Part shown: positions 16,967 to 24,383 of the stretch, in pieces
Layout: each line of letters starts with the position of its first letter
Numbering within the stretch: the first letter of the stretch is position 1
Assembly: GCA_021838785.1 (NCBI GenBank)
Contig: JAKCCV010000004.1
Coordinates: 1 to 64,000, forward strand
Reading direction: 5' to 3'
Length of the DNA: 64,000 nt
From: Acidobacteriota bacterium
GTDB lineage: Bacteria > Acidobacteriota > Terriglobia > UBA7540
Program-made: the position numbers and the translations under genes
The notes under the pieces: generated by a model
Told to the model about the DNA's origin: nothing
Database searches by the model: none
The model's input: the letters and a program-made list of their open reading frames with translations, nothing else

Positions 16967-19234
16967 ATGGGGCGCGTGGTGGAATGGGTCATACTCGCTG
17001 CCACCTTTTTCTTTCTTGCGGTTGGCCTGGCAGAGGGAGCGACCCTTGCGGGGAAGACGTTGGACCCAAGCGGCCGGGTGGTGGCCAATGTGCGTGTTCG
17101 GCTCATGCACGATCTCGCGCCCCTCGAGGAAACGCGGTCTGACGCTCGAGGCCAATTCGTATTTCACCACCTCAGTCCCGGCAAATACTTCGTGGTCGCA
17201 AATTCGCCGGGAATGTCGGGCACATCGGGCCCCTTTCGAATCGCGCGCCGCACCGAGAAGTTGACCATCCACCTGCGCCTACGCATCAGCGCCGTGCGGC
17301 AGCAGGTCGTCGTATCGGCCTCGCTGGGTGGAGCTCTCGCCTCGCAACTAGGTTCCTCGGTCAGCGTCATCACCCACCGGGAGCTTGAAGATGAGGGAGT
17401 ACAGTACCTATTTCAGGCGCTCCGCGAGGTGCCTGGCGTGGTGGTCAATGAAACCGGTGGGCCCGGCGGCGTGACCAGCGTTTTCGTGCGTGGCGGAAGT
17501 TCCAATTACAACTTGGTCATGGTGGACGGAATCCCCCTGAACGAGTTCGGCGGCGATTTTGATTTTGCTCCCTTGCCCGCGAGTGGAGTGGAGCGCGTGG
17601 AGGTGACCCGAGGGCCGGAAAGCGCCCTTTACGGCTCCGATGCCATCTCAAGCGTGATTAACATTGTCACTCGGCGCGGCGGTGGTCCACTGCACTTCTC
17701 AGGGCTTGAAGAAGTGGGGAGCCACCTTACCCGTCGTTTTGCCACCGCTGGCAGTGGCCTCACCCGAGGCATCAGTTGGGCCTACAATCTTTCCCGTCTG
17801 GACACGGATGGCTTAGTCCAAAACGATCAGTACAGCGATCAAAGCGCCTTTCTAACCCTCGGCTACTCACAAAACCCGCGGCGCCAGTTTCGGTTCAACT
17901 TTTTCGGCAACGCCAATACCGCCGGGGTTCCCGGCCCGTTTGGCTCAGACCCCGACCATCTGTTCCCCGGTATTGACACGATTTCCCGAGACGAGCAGAA
18001 CCTTTTCGGTTATGGAGCAAGTTACGCCGAACAGATTACACCGCGCTTTCGACAGGTGGTGAGCGCCGACGTTTCCCTCAACCGCTACTTCTTCGTCACC
18101 CCGTTTGGCGATTCCTACTCCCACAACCTGCGCGCTGTCGTGAACACTCAGAGCCAAATCGCGCTTTCGAGCCAAGACTTTTTTGTGGCGGGGATGGAGT
18201 ACAATCGTGAGCAGATAAAAAACACCTACATCGCCAATGCCAACAATACTCCTTTTCTTCTGCCGCGCACCAGTTGGGCCGGCTTTGCGGAAAACCGTTG
18301 GGTTCCCGGCCGGCGATTCGCGCTGAACGCCGGCGTGCGCTTTGATGACATTCTCACGCACAGCCTGCCGCCCGGAGCGTTTGGCTCGCGTCCTCTGTTG
18401 CCGGCATCCACGGTCACCGAAGTGGATCCACGAATTTCGGCCGCCTACCTTCTGCGCGACGGCGAGTCGGGCGCCATCGGCCTGACGCGATGGCATGGCA
18501 GTTTCGGGACGGGTATCCGTGCCCCCGACGGCTTTGAGCTTGCCTTCACCAACAACCCGCATTTGAAACCGGAAAAGAGCGTCAGCTTTGACACGGGCGT
18601 TGAGCAGCAGTTTTTCTCCCGCCGAGCGTCCGTGGATGTCACCTATTTCTACAACCGTTTCAAAGACCAAATTGTAGTGCTGGGCGGATCGCTCACGAAT
18701 CTGAGCTCCTTCGTTTCCGACAATCTTGGCAATTCGCGGGCGGAGGGGTTGGAAGTTTCGATGCGGGCTCAACCGGCTCGCTCTCTCACGGTGCTGGGCG
18801 GCTACACTTTTCTGGACACTTCGATTTTGGCGCTCAACGGAGCGGACGTGGCGCTCGCTCCACTGCGGGTGGGGCAACCGTTCTTTCGCCAACCTCGCCA
18901 TTCTGGCTTTTTCAACGTCACGTGGTTGCATGGGCCGCTCATGCTTAACGTCAACGGTTATGTGCGCGGTTCGGTCCTTGATCTGGAGCCCAACTTGGGG
19001 CTTTTTGCCTGCGCGCCGCCGAGCGAAGGCGGACCCGGACTTCCCTGCATGTTTACCAATAAAGGCTATACGCTGGCCAATGGAGGATTTTCTTATCAAT
19101 TCCCTGCGGGCATCCAGCTTTACGGCCGAATAAATAATTTTCTCAATCAGAAGTATGAGGAAGCCCTGGGATATCCCGCGTGGAAATTGAATTTTCTGGC
19201 TGGCATCCGATTCGAATTACCGGCAAAATACTAA
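16967..19234 (+). CDS. btuB: TonB-dependent outer-membrane receptor, BtuB-like (cobalamin-regulated)
   Basis: The outer-membrane receptor binds its ligand and imports it with TonB energy. After a signal peptide (residues 1-25, WVILAATFFFLAVGLAEG) there is a carboxypeptidase-regulatory domain (about 28-110), a plug domain with VFVRGGSSNYNLVMVDGIPL and VEVTRGPESALYGSDAISS, and a 22-strand-type beta barrel to the terminal aromatic-containing strand. Length 755 aa. I chose ATG 16967, since the in-frame ATG 16763 lies directly before the riboswitch terminator and the intervening residues do not look coding. Control by a B12 riboswitch is the main reason to assign cobalamin or cobinamide as ligand; the barrel alone does not prove it. 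The N-terminal regulatory-like domain is typical of acidobacterial and Bacteroidota receptors rather than E. coli BtuB. Confidence 0.85.
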   Translation: MGRVVEWVILAATFFFLAVGLAEGATLAGKTLDPSGRVVANVRVRLMHDLAPLEETRSDARGQFVFHHLSPGKYFVVANSPGMSGTSGPFRIARRTEKLTIHLRLRISAVRQQVVVSASLGGALASQLGSSVSVITHRELEDEGVQYLFQALREVPGVVVNETGGPGGVTSVFVRGGSSNYNLVMVDGIPLNEFGGDFDFAPLPASGVERVEVTRGPESALYGSDAISSVINIVTRRGGGPLHFSGLEEVGSHLTRRFATAGSGLTRGISWAYNLSRLDTDGLVQNDQYSDQSAFLTLGYSQNPRRQFRFNFFGNANTAGVPGPFGSDPDHLFPGIDTISRDEQNLFGYGASYAEQITPRFRQVVSADVSLNRYFFVTPFGDSYSHNLRAVVNTQSQIALSSQDFFVAGMEYNREQIKNTYIANANNTPFLLPRTSWAGFAENRWVPGRRFALNAGVRFDDILTHSLPPGAFGSRPLLPASTVTEVDPRISAAYLLRDGESGAIGLTRWHGSFGTGIRAPDGFELAFTNNPHLKPEKSVSFDTGVEQQFFSRRASVDVTYFYNRFKDQIVVLGGSLTNLSSFVSDNLGNSRAEGLEVSMRAQPARSLTVLGGYTFLDTSILALNGADVALAPLRVGQPFFRQPRHSGFFNVTWLHGPLMLNVNGYVRGSVLDLEPNLGLFACAPPSEGGPGLPCMFTNKGYTLANGGFSYQFPAGIQLYGRINNFLNQKYEEALGYPAWKLNFLAGIRFELPAKY

Positions 19235-19258
19235 AATAGACAGAAGGAGGTCGGAAAC

Positions 19259-19783
19259 ATGCTCTACCTGATCGTGGCTTTGGCGGCGTTAGCTCGGTTC
19301 GCCCCGCATCCGCCGGATTTCAGCCCGGCCTATGCGGCCTTGCTCTTTGGCGGCGCGTGCCTCAGAAAACGCGACTCGATCTGGTTCCCGGTTGCTGTGC
19401 TGGCGGTGAGCGACTTTCTGCTCACGACCGCCATTTACGGGATGCACTTTGGCTGGGCGGACACGATGGATTGGGTCGGCTTTGCCGCGGTGGCGCTGGT
19501 CGGTTGGTGGCTGCGGGAGAAAATCTCCCTCAGGAGGGTGGTGGCCGCTTCACTGGCGGGCGGTGCTGTCTTTTTCCTCATCAGCAATTTTGGCGTGTGG
19601 ATGGGAGGGCTGTTGTATCCTCGCACCGTCGCCGGACTCGGGGTGTGCTTTGTGGCTGCGCTGCCGTTCTTGGGAAGCACGCTACTGAGCAGCGTGCTCT
19701 TTAGCGGCGTGCTCTTTGGCGCCTACGAGTACTATCGTCGCCGCGCCCGCCGGCTAAGCCAAGTTGCCGCCTCCTCGAGGTAG
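19259..19783 (+). CDS. DUF6580-type membrane protein, candidate S-component-like transporter
   Basis: The 174-aa protein is almost entirely hydrophobic, with about five to six membrane segments (for example residues 1-15, 40-58, 68-84, 95-113, 120-140 and 142-160). It contains LARFAPHPPDFSPAYAALLFGG and FFLISNFGVWMGGLLYPRTV, which I recognise as hallmarks of the DUF6580 putative transporter family, resembling ECF substrate-binding (S) components. AAGGAGG lies upstream of the ATG, and only 24 bases separate it from the btuB-like gene, so it is in the same B12-riboswitch transcript. I infer inner-membrane passage of cobalamin or a precursor; this is not established. No ECF ATPases or BtuCD genes are nearby. 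Confidence 0.75.
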   Translation: MLYLIVALAALARFAPHPPDFSPAYAALLFGGACLRKRDSIWFPVAVLAVSDFLLTTAIYGMHFGWADTMDWVGFAAVALVGWWLREKISLRRVVAASLAGGAVFFLISNFGVWMGGLLYPRTVAGLGVCFVAALPFLGSTLLSSVLFSGVLFGAYEYYRRRARRLSQVAASSR

Positions 19784-19785
19784 CG

Positions 19786-19803
19786 CCGCCGAGCGGCGGT
19801 TTG
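19786..19803 (+). terminator. Weak intrinsic terminator after the B12 operon
   Basis: CCGCC-GAGC-GGCGG at 19786-19799 forms a short GC hairpin followed by only three T residues. It lies between the convergent DUF6580 and BtuF-like genes. Confidence 0.4.
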
Positions 19804-19863
19804 GGCGGCCGTTCCATTGCCGGGTATTCCCACGCCAAACTCTCGCGTGGTCACGCGCTCGCG

Positions 19864-20775
19864 CTACCGCAGAGGCGCGAGCGCTTCGGCGGGGATGGCG
19901 TCGGTGAAGATGCCGGGATGGATTGCTGCCGCAAGGATCTCAACCCCCTGAGCGAGGCGAGGTCCGGGGCGCGAGAAATAGCTGGTGGCATCCACCGCAT
20001 AAACCCGCCCGGCGCACACGGCCGGCAAAGTGTTCCAGCGGTGCGGAAAGCTCATGCCGCGGAACTCCTCAACCGCCTCGCGGAGGTGGTAGCCGCAGGG
20101 CATAATGACAATCACCTCGGGCTGGGAGCTCAAAACCACCTCCCAGTCGGCCCGATAGCCCGGCTCGCCGGTTTTACCTAGCACGTCCGTGCCTCCCGCT
20201 TTGGCTACCATTTCCGGAACCCAATGCCCGGCGATGAACGGCGGATCAAGCCATTCCAAACACAGCGTGCGCGGACGAGCAGGCGCCTGGGCAACAGTTT
20301 TTTCCACCGTCTCGACCCTCCGGCGGCATTCTTCTGCCAAACGCTGAGCTTCACTTTCGCGCTCCGTGACGCGACCTATCGCCCGGATATCATTCCAGAT
20401 ATCGTCGAGCGTCCGCGGGTTGAGTGAAATCGTCCGCGGCACGGAAGCGAGCGCGGCCAAGGCCGAACCTAAATCATCCGGCGAAGCGGCGCACACACGG
20501 CAGAGGTCTTGGGTAATGATAAGGTCGGGCCGCAGTTCGCTCAGCGCGAGAGCGTCCACCACGTAAAGGCTTTCGCCGCCCGCCATGGAGTCCGTCACGC
20601 GGCGGTCAATCTCGCCCGCGCTCAGCCCCTTGGGCAAGCGTCCCCCCACCACGACCCGCTTCTGGCGGGCTTCGGGCGGGAAGTCGCACTCATGCGTCAC
20701 GCCCACGACCGCATCGCCCAGGCCCAGCCCAAAAAGAATTTCCGTCGCCGAAGGAAGAAACGAGCAGATGCGCAT
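19864..20775 (-). CDS. BtuF-like periplasmic-binding-protein-fold protein without signal peptide
   Basis: The fold is the class III helical-backbone binding protein family used for cobalamin, siderophore and heme ABC importers. The sequence starts directly at the mature-like RICSFLPSATEILFGLG and contains VVGVTHECDFP and IITQDLCRVCA, typical of the 'cobalamin-binding protein' subgroup. Length 303 aa. There is no signal peptide or lipobox, so unless the start is misread the protein is cytoplasmic. The ATG at 20775 directly precedes the conserved core, leaving no room for an export signal. Its position, convergent with the B12-riboswitch operon, supports a cobalamin-related role. No permease or ATPase gene accompanies it. 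Confidence 0.82.
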   Translation of the reverse strand: MRICSFLPSATEILFGLGLGDAVVGVTHECDFPPEARQKRVVVGGRLPKGLSAGEIDRRVTDSMAGGESLYVVDALALSELRPDLIITQDLCRVCAASPDDLGSALAALASVPRTISLNPRTLDDIWNDIRAIGRVTERESEAQRLAEECRRRVETVEKTVAQAPARPRTLCLEWLDPPFIAGHWVPEMVAKAGGTDVLGKTGEPGYRADWEVVLSSQPEVIVIMPCGYHLREAVEEFRGMSFPHRWNTLPAVCAGRVYAVDATSYFSRPGPRLAQGVEILAAAIHPGIFTDAIPAEALAPLR

Positions 20776-20868
20776 AAAAAGAGTCTAACGGATCGTTAGC
20801 CGATCGGCCATCCATGTTTTGCCGCGAGCCCGAGCCGACTGGCAGGCCGGCACGATTCTCGAGATTTC

Positions 20869-20889
20869 AAAAACCCGTGGGCACGACGG
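20869..20889 (-). terminator. Possible weak intrinsic terminator of pyk
   Basis: On the minus strand a short stem CCGT/ACGG (20889-20875) is followed by GTTTTT, about 20 bases after the pyk stop. The stem is only four pairs, so the call is tentative. Confidence 0.35.
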
Positions 20890-20908
20890 CAGCGTTCGGC
20901 CGGTTCGC

Positions 20909-22366
20909 CTACTCAATTCGATGCACTTTGAGCAAATTCGTCGTGCCGTGGCGAGCAATCGGGGTTCCGGCGATGACGGCCACCAAGTCGCCCCGCTGGA
21001 CAACTCCCAACGAGCGCAGCCGGCCCGCCGCTCCCTCGACCATGCTGTCCGTCGAGTGAACGCGGTGCATGTGCACGGGCTTCACGCCCCAATAGAGCGT
21101 GGTGCGACGCAACACCACGGAAAACGGCGAGAAGGCGTAAACAGGAACGCGCGGGCGATGTTTTGAGATTAAACGCGCGCTCGAGCCGGATTGCGTGAAC
21201 ACGGCGATCGCCTTCAAATTGAGTTCCGCCGTCATATGCGCCACGCTTTCGCAGATGGCCTCGGGAACGCCGAGCGCTTCTTCGGAGGAGGTTCGGCGAC
21301 GCCAGCCGCTTGCCGTCATGGCGGCTTCAGCCGCCTGAATAATGCGCGACATCATGCCGACGCTCTCGACCGGAAAGCGGCCGGTGGCCGTCTCGGCGGA
21401 GAGCATCAGGGCGTCCGTTCCGTCGAAAACGGCGTTGGCTACGTCGGAAGCCTCGGCGCGCGTGGGGCGAGGATGAGCTGTCATGGACTCCAGCATTTGC
21501 GTCGCCGTAATGACCGGCACGCGCAGGGCGTTGGCGCGCGCAATAATTCGCTTTTGGATGGCCGGAACTTCTTCGGGAGGCAACTCGACGCCCAAATCGC
21601 CCCGTGCCACCATCACCGCATCGGCAACGGGGAGAATCTCCTCCAGGCGCTCGATGGCTTCTGGCTTTTCGAGCTTGGCGACGATGGGTATGGAGCGCCG
21701 AGCTTGGCGCAAAATCCGCCGCACGCGATGGATGTCCTCCGCGGAGCGAACAAAAGACAGCGCCACGTAGTCCACGCCGTGGCGAATACCGAACTCCAAA
21801 TCCTTGCGGTCCTTAACCGAAAGCGCCGACATCTTGAGTAAACAGCCGGGCAAGTTGATGCCTTGGTGCTCGCTCAACACGCCGCCGGAGACGACCTGGC
21901 AGTGAACCTCCGATCCCTCCACGCGCTCCACGCGAAGCTCAATCAGCCCGTCCGACAGCAAGATGCGATTGCCGGGCTTGACTTCGCGCGGCAGGTTACG
22001 AAAAGCCGTCGAGACAATGCGCGCGTTGCCCAGCCTCGGTTGCGTGGTCAGGGTGAAGGGTTCGCCGGGCTTCAGCTCCACGGGGCGTCCGCCCTCGAGC
22101 GAGCCGGTGCGAATCTTGGGACCTTGCAGATCCTGGAGGACGGCAACGGCTTTGCCCGCGGCGCGCGCTGCCGCGCGAAGCCGTCGCAGCCGCCGCGCGT
22201 GCTCGGCGTGCGTGCCGTGAGAAAAGTTGAGCCGAGCTACGTCCATGCCGGCTTCCAACATGGCCGCCAGGACCGGCAGCGGGTCGGAAGCCGGACCGAG
22301 CGTCGCCACAATCTTGGCGCGACGCGGCGTTGGCTGCCCCGTGACGAAGTCGAGCCGTGGAGTCAC
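20909..22366 (-). CDS. pyk: Pyruvate kinase
   Basis: Pyruvate kinase makes pyruvate and ATP from phosphoenolpyruvate in glycolysis. Signature blocks are RRAKIVATLGPASD at the N terminus, DVARLNFSHGTHAEH, IVAKLEKPEAIERLEEI with the catalytic lysine, VMVARGDLGVELP, and NAVFDGTDALMLSAETATGRFP. The C-terminal allosteric-type domain is present. Length 485 aa, slightly over the usual 470. The GTG start at 22366 lies seven bases after a TATAAT on the same strand, so the message could be leaderless. It is not clearly in an operon with its neighbours. Confidence 0.96.
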   Translation of the reverse strand: MTPRLDFVTGQPTPRRAKIVATLGPASDPLPVLAAMLEAGMDVARLNFSHGTHAEHARRLRRLRAAARAAGKAVAVLQDLQGPKIRTGSLEGGRPVELKPGEPFTLTTQPRLGNARIVSTAFRNLPREVKPGNRILLSDGLIELRVERVEGSEVHCQVVSGGVLSEHQGINLPGCLLKMSALSVKDRKDLEFGIRHGVDYVALSFVRSAEDIHRVRRILRQARRSIPIVAKLEKPEAIERLEEILPVADAVMVARGDLGVELPPEEVPAIQKRIIARANALRVPVITATQMLESMTAHPRPTRAEASDVANAVFDGTDALMLSAETATGRFPVESVGMMSRIIQAAEAAMTASGWRRRTSSEEALGVPEAICESVAHMTAELNLKAIAVFTQSGSSARLISKHRPRVPVYAFSPFSVVLRRTTLYWGVKPVHMHRVHSTDSMVEGAAGRLRSLGVVQRGDLVAVIAGTPIARHGTTNLLKVHRIE

Positions 22367-22373
22367 GGAAAAA

Positions 22374-22379
22374 ATTATA
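22374..22379 (-). promoter_or_regulatory. Putative -10 element of pyk
   Basis: TATAAT on the minus strand ends seven bases before the GTG start of pyk. If used, transcription begins at or within a base or two of the start codon. No good -35 hexamer is visible 16-18 bases upstream. Confidence 0.45.
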
Positions 22380-22439
22380 ACGGGAATTCGCGCGGCGGAC
22401 TACGCTTGTTGAAGGAGCCGGCAAGAGGCGGGCGCGCGG

Positions 22440-22931
22440 CTAATCGAGCGTCAGCAGGTAATCGGACGCGCTCAGCTCGCCGAGCTTGGCCAGGTTGACC
22501 CGCCGGCCGATGACGTTGCCCAAGTATTCAAGAATCGCCGTCATGCGCAGGATGGCCCGCCGCTCACCCACGTGGAAAAGATGGCCCACGGAAAGCAGAA
22601 AGACGGTCAAACGGAAATAGAGCATCAACAGCCGGTCTTCCTTGGAATAGCGTTGGGTGGCGTTGCCGGCATTTTTGAGCAGATAGGTCAGCGCCAAATA
22701 ATCGCACTTCAGCATCATGCGAAAACGGGAATATTCGAGCGGCGCCGTGTAATCCATCACCGCCTTGCGGATGGAAGGAAATTCGAGGCGGTTGGCGTTT
22801 ACAATGGGCATGAAGTATTGGCGATCGAATTCCCGGCGCAGGATGCGCTCGCACGCCGCCTGGAAATAGAAAAAGAACATCGCCGTCGAGAGAACCAAAA
22901 TCAGCACTGCAACAACCATCACCAACCTCAT
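22440..22931 (-). CDS. Hypothetical membrane-anchored protein, 163 aa
   Basis: The protein has one clear N-terminal transmembrane helix (about residues 4-24, VMVVAVLILVLSTAMFFFYF) and a mainly helical soluble remainder with basic and aromatic residues. A second moderately hydrophobic stretch lies at about 105-122. I do not recognise a family. It follows the 7-helix protein gene by 60 bases on the same strand and may be co-transcribed with it. No function can be assigned. Confidence 0.65.
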   Translation of the reverse strand: MRLVMVVAVLILVLSTAMFFFYFQAACERILRREFDRQYFMPIVNANRLEFPSIRKAVMDYTAPLEYSRFRMMLKCDYLALTYLLKNAGNATQRYSKEDRLLMLYFRLTVFLLSVGHLFHVGERRAILRMTAILEYLGNVIGRRVNLAKLGELSASDYLLTLD

Positions 22932-22991
22932 TCGCAGCGCCGGTCTTCTTGACCGGCGAAATCGGCGGCCATGCGGACATCGCCGCCGCAG

Positions 22992-23732
22992 TTAAATGCG
23001 CGCCAGCACGTGCGCCGGCAAAACCTCCCGAGGGCTTTGCGCTTCCATCGCGGGCACCGCTTTCGGGACGCGCGCCGCCGTGTAAAACCAAAGTAAGACC
23101 ATGCCTATGTCGCACAGGGGCATGACGTACCCGGCCACGACCCCGTAAAGGGCCTGACCTCCAGCGACGTACACGAGTGCAAGGCACGCCGCGAAACCGG
23201 CTAGTTCGATGCCAAGACCGCTGACCAATAGGCCAAGTTGGTCGTCCGCCGGCTCAAACCGCTGGAGCATCAAGTAAAGCATTGTAATGAGCACCAGGAG
23301 GACGAAATAGAGGTCTTGCTGAAATTCAAGAACGAAGAAAGGGAAGAACCCTTGGTGGTGGTGGAGGATGGTAGCGTAGGCGACGAGGCCAGTGAGGACA
23401 AAAACCGATGCCAACATCAGCCTAACGTGGCGCCAAAGCTCCACGCTTTTGGCTAGGCAGGCGCGGCGGAAGAACGAGCCGACCAGCAGAAAGGCGCAAA
23501 AGACGATCCAGTAGTCAGTGAGCCAGTAGCAGAGGGCATACTGCCGGGACTGCGGGCCCCAATGGAATGCCACCGCCAGCCTAGCGCTGCCGACAGCGAC
23601 TGAGGCTAGCAGGTAGGCTGCAACGCCGAAAAGTCCGGAGCCCGGTCGCCTGACGACTTTTAGGAGGATGTAAACGAGCACGCCGACTTCGAGGGCGTAA
23701 TCGGCGTAACCGAGGATGTCTGATATTCGCAC
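22992..23732 (-). CDS. Hypothetical seven-helix integral membrane protein
   Basis: About seven hydrophobic helices are visible, starting with DYALEVGVLVYILLKVV and ending with GMVLLWFYTAA, with short charged loops. The length from GTG 23732 is 246 aa; a TTG at 23822 would add 30 mostly basic residues and overlap the upstream small-peptide gene by 25 bases. I do not recognise the family; similar orphan seven-helix proteins occur in acidobacterial genomes. It follows a small exported-peptide gene on the same strand, so the two may function together, but nothing in the sequence shows how. Confidence 0.65.
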   Translation of the reverse strand: MRISDILGYADYALEVGVLVYILLKVVRRPGSGLFGVAAYLLASVAVGSARLAVAFHWGPQSRQYALCYWLTDYWIVFCAFLLVGSFFRRACLAKSVELWRHVRLMLASVFVLTGLVAYATILHHHQGFFPFFVLEFQQDLYFVLLVLITMLYLMLQRFEPADDQLGLLVSGLGIELAGFAACLALVYVAGGQALYGVVAGYVMPLCDIGMVLLWFYTAARVPKAVPAMEAQSPREVLPAHVLARI

Positions 23733-23797
23733 GATGGATAACCCAAGGCCCGCCCCCTTTCGCCGCCGCCACCGGGCTACCCATAGAGTCGTGAGAA

Positions 23798-24013
23798 TTA
23801 CCTGGCGCGGAATCCGCCGCAATTTGGCGGGCAGGGAATCGGGCCAGGGCCGAGAGCTAACTGCGGCAGAATGTCGGCATTAGGCGCCAACGCAACCACC
23901 GGGCTAACGGCCTTCGTTTGAACCGACGCCGCTTTCGCAACCGACCGGCGCAACATTACTCCTGCCAGCACGACGAGCAGAGAAAGCAAAAGGGTGACGA
24001 TGTAATTCTTCAT
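23798..24013 (-). CDS. Small exported peptide, 71 aa, with CPPNC motif
   Basis: The protein has an N-terminal signal or anchor sequence (MKNYIVTLLLSLLVVLAGVM), a short linker and a proline/glycine-rich tail GPGPIPCPPNCGGFRAR with two cysteines. AGGAG lies seven bases upstream of the ATG, which makes a real gene likely despite the small size. It precedes the seven-helix protein gene on the same strand. The tail could form a small disulfide loop after export. No family is recognised; I make no functional claim. Confidence 0.6.
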   Translation of the reverse strand: MKNYIVTLLLSLLVVLAGVMLRRSVAKAASVQTKAVSPVVALAPNADILPQLALGPGPIPCPPNCGGFRAR

Positions 24014-24037
24014 TGGGCTCTCCTGTTAAGTGATTTT

Positions 24038-24056
24038 CCGGGCGTTGAACGTCCGG
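24038..24056. repeat. 19-bp inverted repeat upstream of the small-peptide gene
   Basis: CCGGGCGTT-G-AACGTCCGG is a dyad with one mismatched pair, about 25 bases upstream of the ATG at 24013. Its position fits an operator or a 5'-leader hairpin for the small exported-peptide gene. Confidence 0.45.
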
Positions 24057-24319
24057 CACAAGAGAGCCTAAGTTACAATACCTCCCAAGTCAATCGAATT
24101 CTAAGACACTATCTCGCTCCTTGATTTTGCCATGTAAATTTGGCAAGTCAAGCGGAAAATGTCTTGGCGTGCTTCACGGCGGCGGGAGCGCCCCGTGAAC
24201 ACAAGTCCACTTTAAGGGTGGGTCAAACATCTGGCAATAGTACTAAGGTAAGGGGTCGCGCCGAACCATGGCCCGGCGGTGACGACGCTGGTAGGCTGCG
24301 ATTTTCCGGTTGAAGTTGC

Positions 24320-24325
24320 TATAAT
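24320..24325 (+). promoter_or_regulatory. Putative -10 element of amt
   Basis: TATAAT lies 58 bases before the chosen amt start at 24384. It argues against the upstream in-frame starts at 24279 and 24324. No convincing -35 box is present, so an activator may be needed. Confidence 0.4.
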
Positions 24326-24383
24326 GCCGGATGCTTTCTACAGTCGGACGGAACCCGTTGTCAAACCAAGGTGGAGTTTCCTG

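Larger units (their letters stand above)
24014..24383. other. Intergenic region between the small-peptide gene and amt
   Basis: This 370-bp gap separates two divergent genes. It holds a 19-bp inverted repeat at 24038-24056 (CCGGGCGTT-G-AACGTCCGG), a second inverted repeat TTCACGG...CCGTGAA at 24173-24199, and a TATAAT at 24320-24325 on the plus strand that would serve amt. I see no credible coding sequence and no recognised RNA family. No sigma-54 element (TGGC-N8-TTGC type) could be found upstream of amt. Confidence 0.5.

Noticed and set aside
17945-19099. 384-codon minus-strand frame opposite the TonB receptor
   Set aside because: The receptor frame carries all conserved motifs; the antisense frame has no recognisable domain.
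24014-24383. Sigma-54 promoter before amt
   Set aside because: No TGGC/TTGC pair with correct spacing; only a TATAAT hexamer.
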